Both the position numbers and the translations under genes were made by a program. The notes below the pieces were generated by a model that was not told the origin of the DNA, did no database searches, and worked only from the letters and a program-made list of their open reading frames with translations. Below, in pieces: positions 8,194-17,219 of a stretch of 64,000 nt of DNA. The first letter of the stretch is position 1. Every line of letters begins with the position of its first letter. The DNA comes from Leptospiraceae bacterium (GTDB taxonomy: Bacteria > Spirochaetota > Leptospiria > Leptospirales > Leptonemataceae), in NCBI GenBank assembly GCA_026418015.1, contig JAOACE010000013.1, positions 310,001 through 374,000 of the forward strand, in the 5' to 3' direction.

Positions 8194-9073
8194 AACGAAT
8201 ATAATCTCGCAAAAATTCGAAAGATGGGAAAAAAATCCCATCTTCTCTACTTTCGTAGAGACATTTTATTACTGGAATTGGATGCCATAACCACGGATCA
8301 GTTGTTCCAAAAATCGCAATTCCATTTATTCCCAAAAACGATGCTAAATGTGTTAAACCAGAATCATTTCCTACATAAAAGCCATGATTTTGGACTAAAT
8401 GTATGAACTCAAACGTTGTACTAATCTTAATATAATTTATAAAATTTTTAAAATAGATGTAAAAATTTTCTTTGGTATTGGGTTCCGCTGGACCTTCTAC
8501 GATGGTTATATTCATATTATGGTTTAATAAATAATCGATTAGCAAAAAATAATTCTTCCAATCCCAAATTTTATGTTTAGAGCCAGCCCCAGGATGAATT
8601 AAAATATCATTGTTTTTTTTAGAAAAATTCAAACAATAATTATAATATTTTACCGGTAGGTTTAATTCATATAAGATTGATTCCAGTAAATAACGTCTTA
8701 CAGATACTTTTTTCGTGGGAATAGAAGATAGATAAATAATCTTTTTTTTTGTAAATCGCTTTAAACGTTCATAGAGTTCTTCTTTTTTATGGTAGATCAG
8801 AATTATGATGTCGAATTGTTCCAAAAAATCCAACAAAAGATTAAGTTTATTTCCAATGTTTCGAAAATCATCTTCTTCCAAAAACAATGGTAAAAATAAA
8901 GCCTGATCGATGGATATTCCTTTACCTAAATTAAAATACGAAATTAAAGAAACATAATCAGCATTGCCAACAAAATTAATGTTAAAACCATATTCTTTTA
9001 AATTTTTTAGTAGATCAAAAGATAGAATCGTATCGCCTAATGCACCAGGTTTTATGATCAAAATATTTTTCAT
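8180..9073 (-). CDS. Glycosyltransferase family 9 (heptosyltransferase-like)
   Basis: Transfers a sugar, in this family usually ADP-heptose, to the LPS core at the inner face of the cytoplasmic membrane. The N-terminus IIKPGALGDTILSFDLL is the family signature. The C-terminal donor-binding part has DILIHPGAGSKHKIWDWKNY and VGNDSGLTHLASFLG with the invariant NDSG-TH, then FGTTDPWLWHP. At 297 residues it is slightly short for WaaC/F types. A gmhB gene elsewhere in the window supports heptose synthesis. Its ATG overlaps the stop of the upstream gene, so the two are coupled. Confidence 0.85.
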   Translation of the reverse strand: MKNILIIKPGALGDTILSFDLLKNLKEYGFNINFVGNADYVSLISYFNLGKGISIDQALFLPLFLEEDDFRNIGNKLNLLLDFLEQFDIIILIYHKKEELYERLKRFTKKKIIYLSSIPTKKVSVRRYLLESILYELNLPVKYYNYCLNFSKKNNDILIHPGAGSKHKIWDWKNYFLLIDYLLNHNMNITIVEGPAEPNTKENFYIYFKNFINYIKISTTFEFIHLVQNHGFYVGNDSGLTHLASFLGINGIAIFGTTDPWLWHPIPVIKCLYESREDGIFFPSFEFLRDYIRFTGF

Positions 9074-10233
9074 TTTATCAGAAGAGATTTTTTAATACTG
9101 CTTAATTTTTTTAGATTATATGTGCCAAAAATCTCTTTCTGTAATTTATATTCGATTAGCTTTGTATTATAAAAACATAATATATCGAAAATGTTTAGAT
9201 TACACTCAGGTTTAATATGTACTTTTAAAACATCGTCTTTTGAGTATAAAAATTCCTCGTTAAAATAATAATCCAAGTAAGATTGATAAGTTTCTAACCG
9301 AATATATTGTATTTTTTCGATATTTTGAATTATATTAGAAGGTATTTTGGATATCTGATTTTGTTTATATAATTTATAATATGCTATAAATAAATTTTCG
9401 TAATAATAAACATGATTTGGTTTGTCTATCTCATTTTTACTAATTAGTAAATCTTTTTCTAATTGTTCGTAGAATTTAATATAATTTAGTTGATTATATT
9501 TATAAAAATAATTTGTAATTTGATCTATTAAATATTTTTTTAACGAAGCATTGTTAATATTTTTAACAAGATCATAATGTTTTAACTCTATTCTATGATT
9601 ATAGATTAGTGTTAGCAAATATTCGTAAAGAAAGTTGTCTGAAAGTCTCCTATCTTTTCTAAAAGAAACATATTTTTCGGATAAAGTTAGCTCTAATCTA
9701 CTTAAATTTCTTTTTCGTATTTCTTGTAATGTGACAATCATCAAATCATCTCTATTTTGAACTAAATGAATATATTGATTTATATACATTTCTTGTTTAT
9801 CTTTGTTTAATAATCCATTGTTCGAGGAAACTTCGTAGAAGAATAAAAGGTTCAAAAAATTTTTTAACGGCTCGTTTAATGTTAAAGGTTCGGGTTGTTC
9901 AGAAAAATCGGAATTTTTTAATGCCATCTCGAAACAATATTCTGAGTAATCTAATTCATTTTCATAAAAGTAATAAATCGCATAAAGGTTCCATTCATTA
10001 GAAGAAAGATCACTTGCTGGAAGTTTTTTTAAATCATTAAAATTTTTATAATAAATTTTTATATTATTGTCGCGAAAAAATAAATAATCGTTAATAATCA
10101 TCGCATCTATCTGTTGACTTTTATCTTGAATAGAATGGCAAAATGTAAAAAAAATTAAACTATGGATTAAAATTATATTTTGAAAGCTCAAATTCTTTAA
10201 GCAATATTTTAAGATATTCTCTATCATATACAC
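9070..10233 (-). CDS. Probable lipoprotein or secreted helical protein, unknown
   Basis: No recognised domain. The frame opens at 10233, but a signal-like segment (IILIHSLIFFTFC) begins only after codon 15. A TTG at 10191 would give a compact signal peptide with a loose lipobox ending in Cys and cut the overlap with folK from 74 to 32 bases. The mature part is about 345 residues, rich in Tyr, Asn, Ile and Lys, mostly predicted helix, with repeated patterns of the form YYFYENELDY / LYEYLLTLIYN that could be TPR-like; I cannot confirm this. It sits between folK and a glycosyltransferase in one minus-strand transcript. Confidence 0.6.
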   Translation of the reverse strand: MYMIENILKYCLKNLSFQNIILIHSLIFFTFCHSIQDKSQQIDAMIINDYLFFRDNNIKIYYKNFNDLKKLPASDLSSNEWNLYAIYYFYENELDYSEYCFEMALKNSDFSEQPEPLTLNEPLKNFLNLLFFYEVSSNNGLLNKDKQEMYINQYIHLVQNRDDLMIVTLQEIRKRNLSRLELTLSEKYVSFRKDRRLSDNFLYEYLLTLIYNHRIELKHYDLVKNINNASLKKYLIDQITNYFYKYNQLNYIKFYEQLEKDLLISKNEIDKPNHVYYYENLFIAYYKLYKQNQISKIPSNIIQNIEKIQYIRLETYQSYLDYYFNEEFLYSKDDVLKVHIKPECNLNIFDILCFYNTKLIEYKLQKEIFGTYNLKKLSSIKKSLLIK

Positions 10234-10633
10234 CTGGATGAGGGATTATTAAGTTTTCTGTATTTATCGTTAAATCTTCGTAGAACAAAATATCAATATC
10301 AATTTCTCTTGGACCATACCTAAAACGATGTTTTCTTCCAATTTTTATTTCCAATTGTTTTAGATAATTTAACAACTCAAATGGAGTAAGAATTGTTTCT
10401 ATTTCGATGATCTGGTTCAAGAAATCATCTTGTTCTTTATAAAGAATAGCGGGATTTTTTAATACAGAAGATGTTTTAATAACTTTGCAATATCCTTCGT
10501 TATGGATATAATCAATTGCTTTATTTATATATTCTGATTTGGGCTCGATGTTCGATCCTAAGGAAAGCAATACTTTCGATAAAGATTTAATGAATAGATT
10601 TTGATTTTTTAAGTCTGTAATCTTCTGCATCAA
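10160..10633 (-). CDS. folK: FolK, HPPK (dihydropterin pyrophosphokinase)
   Basis: Transfers pyrophosphate from ATP to 6-hydroxymethyl-dihydropterin in folate synthesis. Hallmarks present are LLSLGSNIEPKSEYI, the IGRKHRFRYGPREIDIDILFY block with the metal-binding Asp pair, and IPHPGVYDREY. The only ATG starts (10633 and 10630) put about 20 extra residues before LLSLGSN, which normally lies within the first five residues of FolK, and overlap the DnaC-like gene by 47 or 44 bases. A non-ATG start nearer 10575 is therefore possible. The function is clear, the start doubtful. Confidence 0.88.
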   Translation of the reverse strand: MMQKITDLKNQNLFIKSLSKVLLSLGSNIEPKSEYINKAIDYIHNEGYCKVIKTSSVLKNPAILYKEQDDFLNQIIEIETILTPFELLNYLKQLEIKIGRKHRFRYGPREIDIDILFYEDLTINTENLIIPHPGVYDREYLKILLKEFELSKYNFNP

Positions 10634-11456
10634 GGTGAATTTCTAAACACATTTCTTTTAGTCTACTAAAAACCCTACCATTAGAAATTTCTTTCCAAGA
10701 ATCCATTGGTTCATTGGATGTAAGGATGGTTAAAAGATTTTTTTCGTACCGTGAATCAATTAAATCATAAAGAACATTATTTACCCACGGGCTATCTTTT
10801 TGAACACCAAAATCATCAATCACTAATATTTCTATGTTTGCTAATTCTTCTTCGATTTTTCGTCCTTCTCCATAATATTCTGACTGTGGATTAAAAGTGT
10901 CGCGAATCTTCCCTAATATATCGCGAGAAATCTTTGCATATTTAACAGGGATTTGATACAAACGAATCATCTCGTTTAGGATAATACAAGATAGAAGCGT
11001 TTTTCCTGTCCCTGTCCTTCCATAAAGATATAAACCATAAGTATTTTTATTCTTGGGATATTCTTTTATTACAGCATAAACATGATCTATGGCAAATAAA
11101 AAATTTTCGCTTCCTGTAATGTTCACATCAATAGAAGTTAACAATTTATCTTTATATCTTGATGGAATTCCCGAAAGTTTCTGTAAAAATAAGATTTTTT
11201 TTAATGCTAATCGTGCTCTTTTTGATGGGCATTCCTTCATACAGTTATCTTTTGAATCAAAATATTCGTATGGAGGATTGCCATCGCATAAAGTCATTTT
11301 TTCTACGCATGTGCATAATTTGTAAGAATTTTCACCCGGCAGTGCAAAAGGATCTAAAATAATTCCCAATCCATTACAAACAGTACATGACTCATCTCCA
11401 TAGTGAGGAGCATTTCTTTCTAAATCGAGTTTTATATCTTCTAAAAAGTGTTTCAT
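10587..11456 (-). CDS. DnaC/DnaI-like AAA+ ATPase
   Basis: Resembles helicase loaders. The N-terminal third carries a Cys-rich region (CTVCNG near residue 21, then CTC, C, and a C-x3-C pair up to residue 75), likely a zinc site as in DnaI. The AAA+ core has Walker A GRTGTGKT near residue 148, Walker B IEILVIDDFG near residue 210, and sensor-1 LTILTSNEP followed by the Arg-containing GRVFSRLKEMC. These are the hallmarks of DnaC-type loaders and their IstB relatives; no transposase is nearby, so IstB is unlikely. It heads the minus-strand run into folK. Confidence 0.82.
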   Translation of the reverse strand: MKHFLEDIKLDLERNAPHYGDESCTVCNGLGIILDPFALPGENSYKLCTCVEKMTLCDGNPPYEYFDSKDNCMKECPSKRARLALKKILFLQKLSGIPSRYKDKLLTSIDVNITGSENFLFAIDHVYAVIKEYPKNKNTYGLYLYGRTGTGKTLLSCIILNEMIRLYQIPVKYAKISRDILGKIRDTFNPQSEYYGEGRKIEEELANIEILVIDDFGVQKDSPWVNNVLYDLIDSRYEKNLLTILTSNEPMDSWKEISNGRVFSRLKEMCLEIHLDAEDYRLKKSKSIH

Positions 11457-11503
11457 TCTATAAATTTTTTCTTGATTTTATCAATATCTTATTTTATTTT
11501 TTA

Positions 11504-11543
11504 ATTGATTAAACATTTTTAGTAGATTTATGCTTTAATCAAT
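11504..11543. repeat. Perfect 10-base inverted repeat upstream of the FcpA-like gene
   Basis: ATTGATTAAA (11504-11513) and its exact reverse complement TTTAATCAAT (11534-11543), 20 bases apart, in the divergent region between the DnaC-like gene and the FcpA-like gene. The right arm runs into a TAATTTTTT tract. It could be a regulator-binding site or a weak hairpin. Confidence 0.45.
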
Positions 11544-11562
11544 AATTTTTTAATGGATTGCA

Positions 11563-11590
11563 TTTATTTTTATTTTTTAAAAACCGATAA
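11563..11590 (+). promoter_or_regulatory. Candidate sigma-28 (FliA) promoter
   Basis: ACCGATAA at 11583-11590 matches seven of eight bases of the sigma-28 -10 box GCCGATAA. At the usual 11-base gap lies an A/T stretch matching about five of eight of TAAAGTTT (TTATTTTT from 11564). Transcription would start near 11597, giving a leader of about 25 bases with AGAGG at 11609-11613 before ATG 11622. The same CCGATA core lies before the gene that starts at 30172. Confidence 0.5.
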
Positions 11591-11621
11591 ATCAAAATAA
11601 GAAACTATAGAGGTGATAATT

Positions 11622-12548
11622 ATGAAAAAAATTATCTTATTAACAACTTTACTTTACACAATAGGAAGTCTAACGGCACAGCAACAACCTGCTCAACCAA
11701 CACAACCGACTCAGCCAACAAGTACTATTATTAATCCAGCAAATCCAACTCCTTATGAACCAACACCAGGAGAACTTGTAACAGAAGAAGTGGACGAAAC
11801 TCAATTAACAGAAGAACAAAAGCGTGTACGAGTAAGAAATTTAACAGCAGAAGAACTTTGGAAAAATGCGGATTATCGCGACTATGATCCTTCTTTTACT
11901 GAATTACATCGTTTATCAAAAGCATTTGCAAACAATAAATACAGATTGGCATTATCTTCTTTTCAAGCTGGCATTAATTCTATCATCAAAATGAGGGACG
12001 AAGTAGAACTACTCAGAAAACAAAGTGCGGAAACTAGAAGATTCAACGAAAAATGGTACTGGCAAGTAGTAGATAGAAAAGCACAAGAAGAGAGAACGAT
12101 AAACAGAATGAAAAGACAAGCAAAACAAGAAGCAGTAACATATTTTACTCGCGCTATCAATTATTTAGATGAAATCATTAATCCAGACCTTAGAGAAAAA
12201 GAGCCATTTAAAAAATTATTATCTGCTGTATATAGAAACTGGGTTATGTATCAATACGATTTAGGAAATATTCCTCAAACAATTCCTGTTCTCGAACATT
12301 ACATTCAAATTGACGAAAACGAAAAAGAATATCCTGCTCATAAATATTTATCCCAAGCTTATGCATTCCAAGAAAATATGATTAAAAAATATAAAATGGG
12401 AACAGAAGATCAAATGCTAAGATTCCGTTATAAGAAAAACGTCCATTTGTTAAGAGCAACAGAGCTTAAATATGGTAAAGAATCTGCTGAATATAAACAC
12501 GTAGTAACGCTTGTCAATAGAGACGAAATTATCTCTATAATGCCATAA
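11622..12548 (+). CDS. Candidate FcpA-type flagellar sheath (coiling) protein
   Basis: From ATG 11622 (AGAGG upstream) the 308-residue product has a clear Sec signal ([19 protein letters not shown]), a Gln/Pro/Thr-rich mature start ([14 protein letters not shown]), then an all-helical domain from [19 protein letters not shown] to the end with many Tyr and Arg. Length, signal, Pro-rich start and the [17 protein letters not shown] block resemble my memory of leptospiral FcpA, the periplasmic flagellar coat protein needed for coiled flagella; this was not checked by alignment. A sigma-28-like promoter supports a flagellar role. It is a single gene closed by a strong terminator. Alternative: another periplasmic TPR-like protein. 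Confidence 0.6.
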   Translation: MKKIILLTTLLYTIGSLTAQQQPAQPTQPTQPTSTIINPANPTPYEPTPGELVTEEVDETQLTEEQKRVRVRNLTAEELWKNADYRDYDPSFTELHRLSKAFANNKYRLALSSFQAGINSIIKMRDEVELLRKQSAETRRFNEKWYWQVVDRKAQEERTINRMKRQAKQEAVTYFTRAINYLDEIINPDLREKEPFKKLLSAVYRNWVMYQYDLGNIPQTIPVLEHYIQIDENEKEYPAHKYLSQAYAFQENMIKKYKMGTEDQMLRFRYKKNVHLLRATELKYGKESAEYKHVVTLVNRDEIISIMP

Positions 12549-12570
12549 TTTTATTCAAAGCCTCTATTTA

Positions 12571-12600
12571 AAAATCCCCTTCTTTCTTGGGGATTTTTTT
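12571..12600 (+). terminator. Rho-independent terminator of the FcpA-like gene
   Basis: AAAATCCCC (12571-12579), loop of nine bases, GGGGATTTT (12589-12597), running into eight T. It lies between two convergent genes and directly abuts the stop of the minus-strand gene. Confidence 0.85.
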
Positions 12601-14093
12601 TATTTAGGAATATCCTTTTCGATTTTTTCCCTATATTCTGGGTTGATTTTTGAATAATATCTGCCTAATTCGATTAAATCATTTTTGTTCAATACATTCT
12701 TTTGATAGAGGTTTAATGCTAATTCCCACATATTTTCGTAAACAACAGGTAATTTAATCTTTAAATTAATCAGTTCATCGATGGATTTTCCTAATGTCTC
12801 TTCTAACAATTCGTAAATACCATTTTGATCGGGTATAGGATACGCTCTATGTATGAATGCTGCATATATTGGGTTAACTTTTCCATGGATCTGATAGTTA
12901 TCTTTTACTAGTTGAAAAATTTGGTATGCCAAATCTCGATTTATAGCATCTTTCCCTTTAAACCTTAGATTATACAAAAAGCTTACAATTTGTTCTTCTT
13001 CTATTGCACCAGTTAGAAGCAATTGATACAACGTAATAATTAAAAAATCACTTTCTGTATTATCTCCGATAAAAATTTCTTTTGCAAACGTAGGTTGCAT
13101 TTTTCTTAAAAACAATAATACCTTTAATTTATACGCCGTCTGGTCTACCATTGTTTGCATCGTTGCATTCAAGAACTTTACAGAGCGATTCAACATTTCG
13201 TTTATACCTTGATTTAAATATTCATTGATATTTGTAATTACGTTAAAGATTTTTGTAGAAATATTCGAAACAGGGTTTGTAACCTTTTTTAAATATAACC
13301 CATCAATAGGTATTTGGAATCTCTTAAAGACACCCTCCAATACGCGATGAAAAAAAGAAGGGGATGCAGAAATAAAGATTAGAGGATATTCGTAATGTTT
13401 TATTTTTCTGTATAACTCGTCCATTCCTGGTATAGGTTGTTTATTTTCTATCCTTTCTAACAATGTTTCTAACAATCCCTGTCGATCTTCAAACCTCGTA
13501 TTTAAAAATGTTTTATCAATATCGGATATAATCACAAAATCTTCGTAATTATTGGGTAAAATACTTAACCTTCCAAAACCGATAGGTAATTCCTGTGAAA
13601 ATAGTGGATTCATACCTGTTGTTAAAAAAGCAAGATCCAGAAAATTTTGACGAATCGAATCTGTTCCTTTTAGGTGGGTTCGAATCAAATATTTTCCAGA
13701 TTCTAACTTAGGAACAATTTTCTTTAATGGAAGTTCAAAAATTCCAAAAGTATTTGCAGTAAGATTAGGTACAGAAGCAATTGGTTTAACATCTAGAAGT
13801 TTATCGATGCTTTTATCTTCGTATGGAATAATATCAATTTGTATACGTGGATTTCTAACTATTCCCATATTGATATCTTGAACTGCGCGAAATCTATTAA
13901 TCATCGATTGTGGTAGCATACAAAAAATATCCCAATTTTCGTTAAGATAATTTTCTAATACAGGAATATCAACAACCTGCCCTTTGATCTCTACGCGATC
14001 AGATTGACCTACAAAACCATTATACAATGCTATTCTTTTTTTCCCAACAATAGGTAGGTTAAATTCATTGTTTAATTCTTTTTCTTTTTCCAT
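12600..14093 (-). CDS. App1-like phosphatase domain protein (DUF2183)
   Basis: About 497 residues from ATG 14093 (purine-rich AGAG upstream); the frame also opens at 14156. The centre holds a HAD-type catalytic motif ISDIDKTFLNT (DxDxT), followed by PLIFISASPSFFHRVLEG and GDNTESDFLIITLY, the three blocks of the App1/LNS2-type phosphatidate phosphatase domain. The N-terminal 200 residues are beta-rich (GFVGQSDRVEIKGQVVD), as in bacterial DUF2183 proteins; the C-terminal 170 residues are helical and unassigned. No signal peptide, so cytosolic. Lipid phosphate is the plausible substrate. Divergent from the deacetylase-fold gene. Confidence 0.78.
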   Translation of the reverse strand: MEKEKELNNEFNLPIVGKKRIALYNGFVGQSDRVEIKGQVVDIPVLENYLNENWDIFCMLPQSMINRFRAVQDINMGIVRNPRIQIDIIPYEDKSIDKLLDVKPIASVPNLTANTFGIFELPLKKIVPKLESGKYLIRTHLKGTDSIRQNFLDLAFLTTGMNPLFSQELPIGFGRLSILPNNYEDFVIISDIDKTFLNTRFEDRQGLLETLLERIENKQPIPGMDELYRKIKHYEYPLIFISASPSFFHRVLEGVFKRFQIPIDGLYLKKVTNPVSNISTKIFNVITNINEYLNQGINEMLNRSVKFLNATMQTMVDQTAYKLKVLLFLRKMQPTFAKEIFIGDNTESDFLIITLYQLLLTGAIEEEQIVSFLYNLRFKGKDAINRDLAYQIFQLVKDNYQIHGKVNPIYAAFIHRAYPIPDQNGIYELLEETLGKSIDELINLKIKLPVVYENMWELALNLYQKNVLNKNDLIELGRYYSKINPEYREKIEKDIPK

Positions 14094-14136
14094 TTTAGCT
14101 CTCTTGTTGTTGTGATATAAAAATAATTGAATCTTA

Positions 14137-14164
14137 TTGAAATATAAATCAAGCAAATTTTAAT
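14137..14164 (+). promoter_or_regulatory. Promoter giving a leaderless start at 14173
   Basis: TTGAAA (14137-14142), 16-base spacer, TTTAAT (14159-14164), then eight bases to ATG 14173. No Shine-Dalgarno fits in so short a gap. Confidence 0.55.
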
Positions 14165-14172
14165 GGATTTAA

Positions 14173-15078
14173 ATGACTAAAAACAAAATTCTCAAACCTA
14201 TTTTTATTTATTCGGATAATTATAATATACCACTACAAGGACATGTTTTTCCAGCTATCAAATTTTCTTTAATATACAAAAAACTCAAAGAGGACCCTCG
14301 TTTCGAAAATCATAAATTTATTGAACCAGTTCCAGCAACTATTGATCAACTTAAATTAGTTCATGACAAAGAATATTTAAACGATTTAATTTATTTAAGG
14401 TTTTCCAAAAGAGTCTATCGAAGTGAACTACCTCTTAACAAAGAAATTATTGATGCATTTTTTCTAGCAACAGGTGGTACAATCTTGGCTGCGGAATTAG
14501 CATTAGATGCAGGTAGAGCAATGAATTTATCAGGAGGATTTCATCATGCTTTTGCTGACCATGCAGAAGGATTTTGTTATATAAATGATGTTGCAGTAGC
14601 GATACGCGTTCTTCAAAAAGAAAAAAAAATTTCCAAAGCATTGGTTATTGATCTAGATGTTCATCAAGGAAATGGAATATCAAAAATTTTCCAAAAAGAT
14701 AAAAAAGTATTTACATTTTCTATGCACGAAGAGAAGAATTATCCCATAAAAGAAAAAAGTAGCTTAGATGTTGGTTTAGAAACAGGGATAAAAGACGAAG
14801 AATACTTGAACCTTTTAGAAAAGAGTCTTGCTTATATTAAAAAAAATTTTAATCCAGATATTATCTTTTACGTAGCCGGTGTAGATCCTTACGAAATGGA
14901 TAGATTAGGTGGTTTATCTGTAACAAAAGAAGGTTTAAAAAAAAGAGATATTATGGTACGAGATTTTATGCCAGACAAACCTATTGTAATTGTTCTTGCT
15001 GGTGGATATGCCATGAATACAGAAGATACAGTAAATCTACACGTACAAACAGCAGAAGTAATGGCAGAACTCTATTAA
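14173..15078 (+). CDS. Histone-deacetylase-family hydrolase (AcuC/HDAC fold)
   Basis: Zinc-dependent amidohydrolase of the arginase/deacetylase fold. Diagnostic stretches are LSGGFHHAFADHAEGFCYIND (charge-relay His pair and Asp), VIDLDVHQGNG (zinc ligands Asp and His), and YVAGVDPYEMDRLGGL (third zinc-binding Asp and glycine-rich loop). At 301 residues it has the compact size of bacterial class II-like deacetylases. Bacterial members deacetylate acetyl-lysine enzymes such as acetyl-CoA synthetase, or polyamines and acetoin-related substrates; no acs or acu gene is adjacent, so the substrate is open. Confidence 0.88.
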   Translation: MTKNKILKPIFIYSDNYNIPLQGHVFPAIKFSLIYKKLKEDPRFENHKFIEPVPATIDQLKLVHDKEYLNDLIYLRFSKRVYRSELPLNKEIIDAFFLATGGTILAAELALDAGRAMNLSGGFHHAFADHAEGFCYINDVAVAIRVLQKEKKISKALVIDLDVHQGNGISKIFQKDKKVFTFSMHEEKNYPIKEKSSLDVGLETGIKDEEYLNLLEKSLAYIKKNFNPDIIFYVAGVDPYEMDRLGGLSVTKEGLKKRDIMVRDFMPDKPIVIVLAGGYAMNTEDTVNLHVQTAEVMAELY

Positions 15079-15140
15079 AATTTATTTATTCAAAAAAATT
15101 TTATTAAGATGTAATAAAATATGCCAACAATAATTATAAG

Positions 15141-16031
15141 ATGCTTTTTCCTATGAGTTTATTTGGAAAATTAGAAGATTTTTGGTCGGATAAAGAAAAA
15201 AAAAGAAAATCCCCAGAGAATGTTCCGAATACAGATAAAAATATTGAATTACCAGAAATTACTAATGATGAACTACTCGATGATTTACATGTAAAACCAT
15301 TAATCGAAGGCAAAGTAGGAAATAAAACCTATATCTTTGGTAAATTTTCTGAACAAGAAATTTATGAATTAATGAATTGGTCTGGTGTATTCGAAAAGAT
15401 CAAATTAAAAGGATACGACGAATTTAACCTCGAATTACAATATCTTTCAGAAATGGATCAACGAATTTTTGTAAAATCGAAAGGCGAAGTTCTTATTCAT
15501 ATAAGGTTAAAGTTATCTTATTTTAGGTTTCGCTTTTCTCCTGGTGCTCCCTCTAGAAAATTATTATACATTGACTGGTTAATGACAAGAGATCCCAAAA
15601 GAAAAGATCAATTAAGAAAACCATTATTTCCGGGACAAGATGCGCCAGGCTTAGGAATTTTTAACGAAGTTGCCGACTTTGTATTCAACCTTGCATTAGG
15701 ATTAGGAGTTAAAGGAGCATTCAATATTCCAGAATACTTTCACGATGCTATATTATTCCATCGACAATTTCGTTTTTATGATCCTCAAAGAGAAGCGTTT
15801 TTTCGAGCATTACTTAGAGATTTGCGAAGATATGGTGTAAGAGAAATTTCCGATGCATTAATTCAAAATCGGATAATAGATCAAGATGGCCAAATTGTAA
15901 ATTGGATACCCGGAGAAATGATATCGTTAATAGATCCAGAATTTAGTGATTTTATCTGGAATAAAGACTACTTTATGAAAATAGTTAGGTATTTAAAACG
16001 CTTCCATTTTCGATTAGTAGAAAAACAATAA
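15141..16031 (+). CDS. Conserved cytosolic protein, function unknown
   Basis: I do not recognise it. About 296 residues, or 292 from the second ATG at 15153, with no signal or membrane span. After a charged, poorly conserved-looking first 50 residues the protein is dense in aromatic and Arg residues (LSYFRFRFSPGAPSRKLLYIDWLM, FHRQFRFYDPQREAFFRALLRDLRRYG). The Pro/Gly-rich centre (FPGQDAPGLGIFNEV) looks like a folded enzyme or binding domain. It follows the deacetylase-fold gene in the same direction after 62 bases and is convergent with the aminotransferase. Nothing in the sequence justifies a function. Confidence 0.7.
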   Translation: MLFPMSLFGKLEDFWSDKEKKRKSPENVPNTDKNIELPEITNDELLDDLHVKPLIEGKVGNKTYIFGKFSEQEIYELMNWSGVFEKIKLKGYDEFNLELQYLSEMDQRIFVKSKGEVLIHIRLKLSYFRFRFSPGAPSRKLLYIDWLMTRDPKRKDQLRKPLFPGQDAPGLGIFNEVADFVFNLALGLGVKGAFNIPEYFHDAILFHRQFRFYDPQREAFFRALLRDLRRYGVREISDALIQNRIIDQDGQIVNWIPGEMISLIDPEFSDFIWNKDYFMKIVRYLKRFHFRLVEKQ

Positions 16032-16035
16032 TTTA

Positions 16036-17184
16036 CTAGAAAGATTTCATTACTTTAATTATTTCTTCGTATTCTTCTTCTGTCATGTAAGGAAATAAAG
16101 GGAGGTTGATTACAGACTGAGTAATCCTTTTCGCATTTTCGCCGCCAATTTTATGTTTTAGGTATGACTTTGCACCTTTTTGTTCAGAAACTGCTTCTGG
16201 ATATACAATACCATAACCAATTTGATGTTTTTTTAGGTGTTCAATTAGTTTTTCTCTTTTTTCATTTTCTATCAAAATTACGTTTAAATATCCATTTTCT
16301 TCTATCTGTATGCCCGTTTTACTTGATTTTAAAATTGTTCCATCAAGCGATTTTAAACCAGGTGTTGTATGAACTTGAAATTCTTTTAAATCATTTCTAT
16401 ATCGTTCTGCAATCCTTCTACGAGACTGTATTCTATTGTTTAAATAAGGAAAGTTGATGTTTAAATAAGATGCTTGCAAATTCCCTAAACGCGAATTCCA
16501 CCCAACTAGTCCATGAGAATAATGTAACTCTCTACCATGATTTCCTAAAGAACGAACTCTTTCTGCCAATTCTTTGCTATTTGTTAGAACTGCTCCTGCA
16601 TCTCCTGCTGCACCAAAAACCTTTGCAGGATAAAAACTTATGGTAGAAATATAAGCATTTTTATAGATGGATTCATTATTCACTTTTACCCTATAGGATT
16701 GTGCACCATCTTCGATTAATAAAACATTTTTTTCTTTCGCATATTTACGAAATTCGTAAACATATTGAGATGTCCAACCATATAAATGTACAAGAATAGC
16801 TGCCTTGGGCTTAAATTTTTCTACCGCTTCCTGAAACAAAAAAAAGTCCATTTGCAAATCTTGAAGATCAACATCCACAGTAATAGGTTCAGCACCTACA
16901 TTAACGACTGCTTCGAATGTTGCCCAAAAAGTAAGGTCTGGTAATAAAACCTTATCCCCTGGACCGACACCACAAGCCCGCAATGCTAATTGTATTGCAT
17001 CTGTTCCGTTTGCACATCCAATAGCAAACTCAACAGAGTTGTCAGTTTTTAAGGAATTTTCGAATTGTTCGACTTCCTTTCCACCGATAAATTGCGTATT
17101 TTTAGTGATTTCATTAACCTTTGCAGTATATTGTTCTATGATTCCATCTTCGAAACGTTTTAAATCAATAAATGGTACAGACAT
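16036..17184 (-). CDS. DegT/DnrJ/EryC1/StrS sugar aminotransferase
   Basis: PLP-dependent aminotransferase that aminates keto-sugar nucleotides for surface polysaccharide. The start VPFIDLKRF, the PLP-phosphate loop GCANGTDAIQLALRA, the LPDLTFWATFEAVVNVGAEPI stretch, Asp and Gln in LIEDGAQSY, and the Schiff-base Lys in SFYPAKVFGAAGDAGAV are all typical. About 382 residues, full length. ATG 17184 is chosen over the TTG at 17193. No other nucleotide-sugar gene is adjacent, so the particular sugar cannot be named. Confidence 0.92.
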   Translation of the reverse strand: MSVPFIDLKRFEDGIIEQYTAKVNEITKNTQFIGGKEVEQFENSLKTDNSVEFAIGCANGTDAIQLALRACGVGPGDKVLLPDLTFWATFEAVVNVGAEPITVDVDLQDLQMDFFLFQEAVEKFKPKAAILVHLYGWTSQYVYEFRKYAKEKNVLLIEDGAQSYRVKVNNESIYKNAYISTISFYPAKVFGAAGDAGAVLTNSKELAERVRSLGNHGRELHYSHGLVGWNSRLGNLQASYLNINFPYLNNRIQSRRRIAERYRNDLKEFQVHTTPGLKSLDGTILKSSKTGIQIEENGYLNVILIENEKREKLIEHLKKHQIGYGIVYPEAVSEQKGAKSYLKHKIGGENAKRITQSVINLPLFPYMTEEEYEEIIKVMKSF

Positions 17185-17219
17185 TATATCCAATTATTTA
17201 TTAAAACATCCTAAGACAA

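Noticed and set aside
10587-11456. IstB transposition protein
   Set aside because: No istA or inverted repeats nearby, and the Cys-rich N-terminus fits DnaI-type loaders better.
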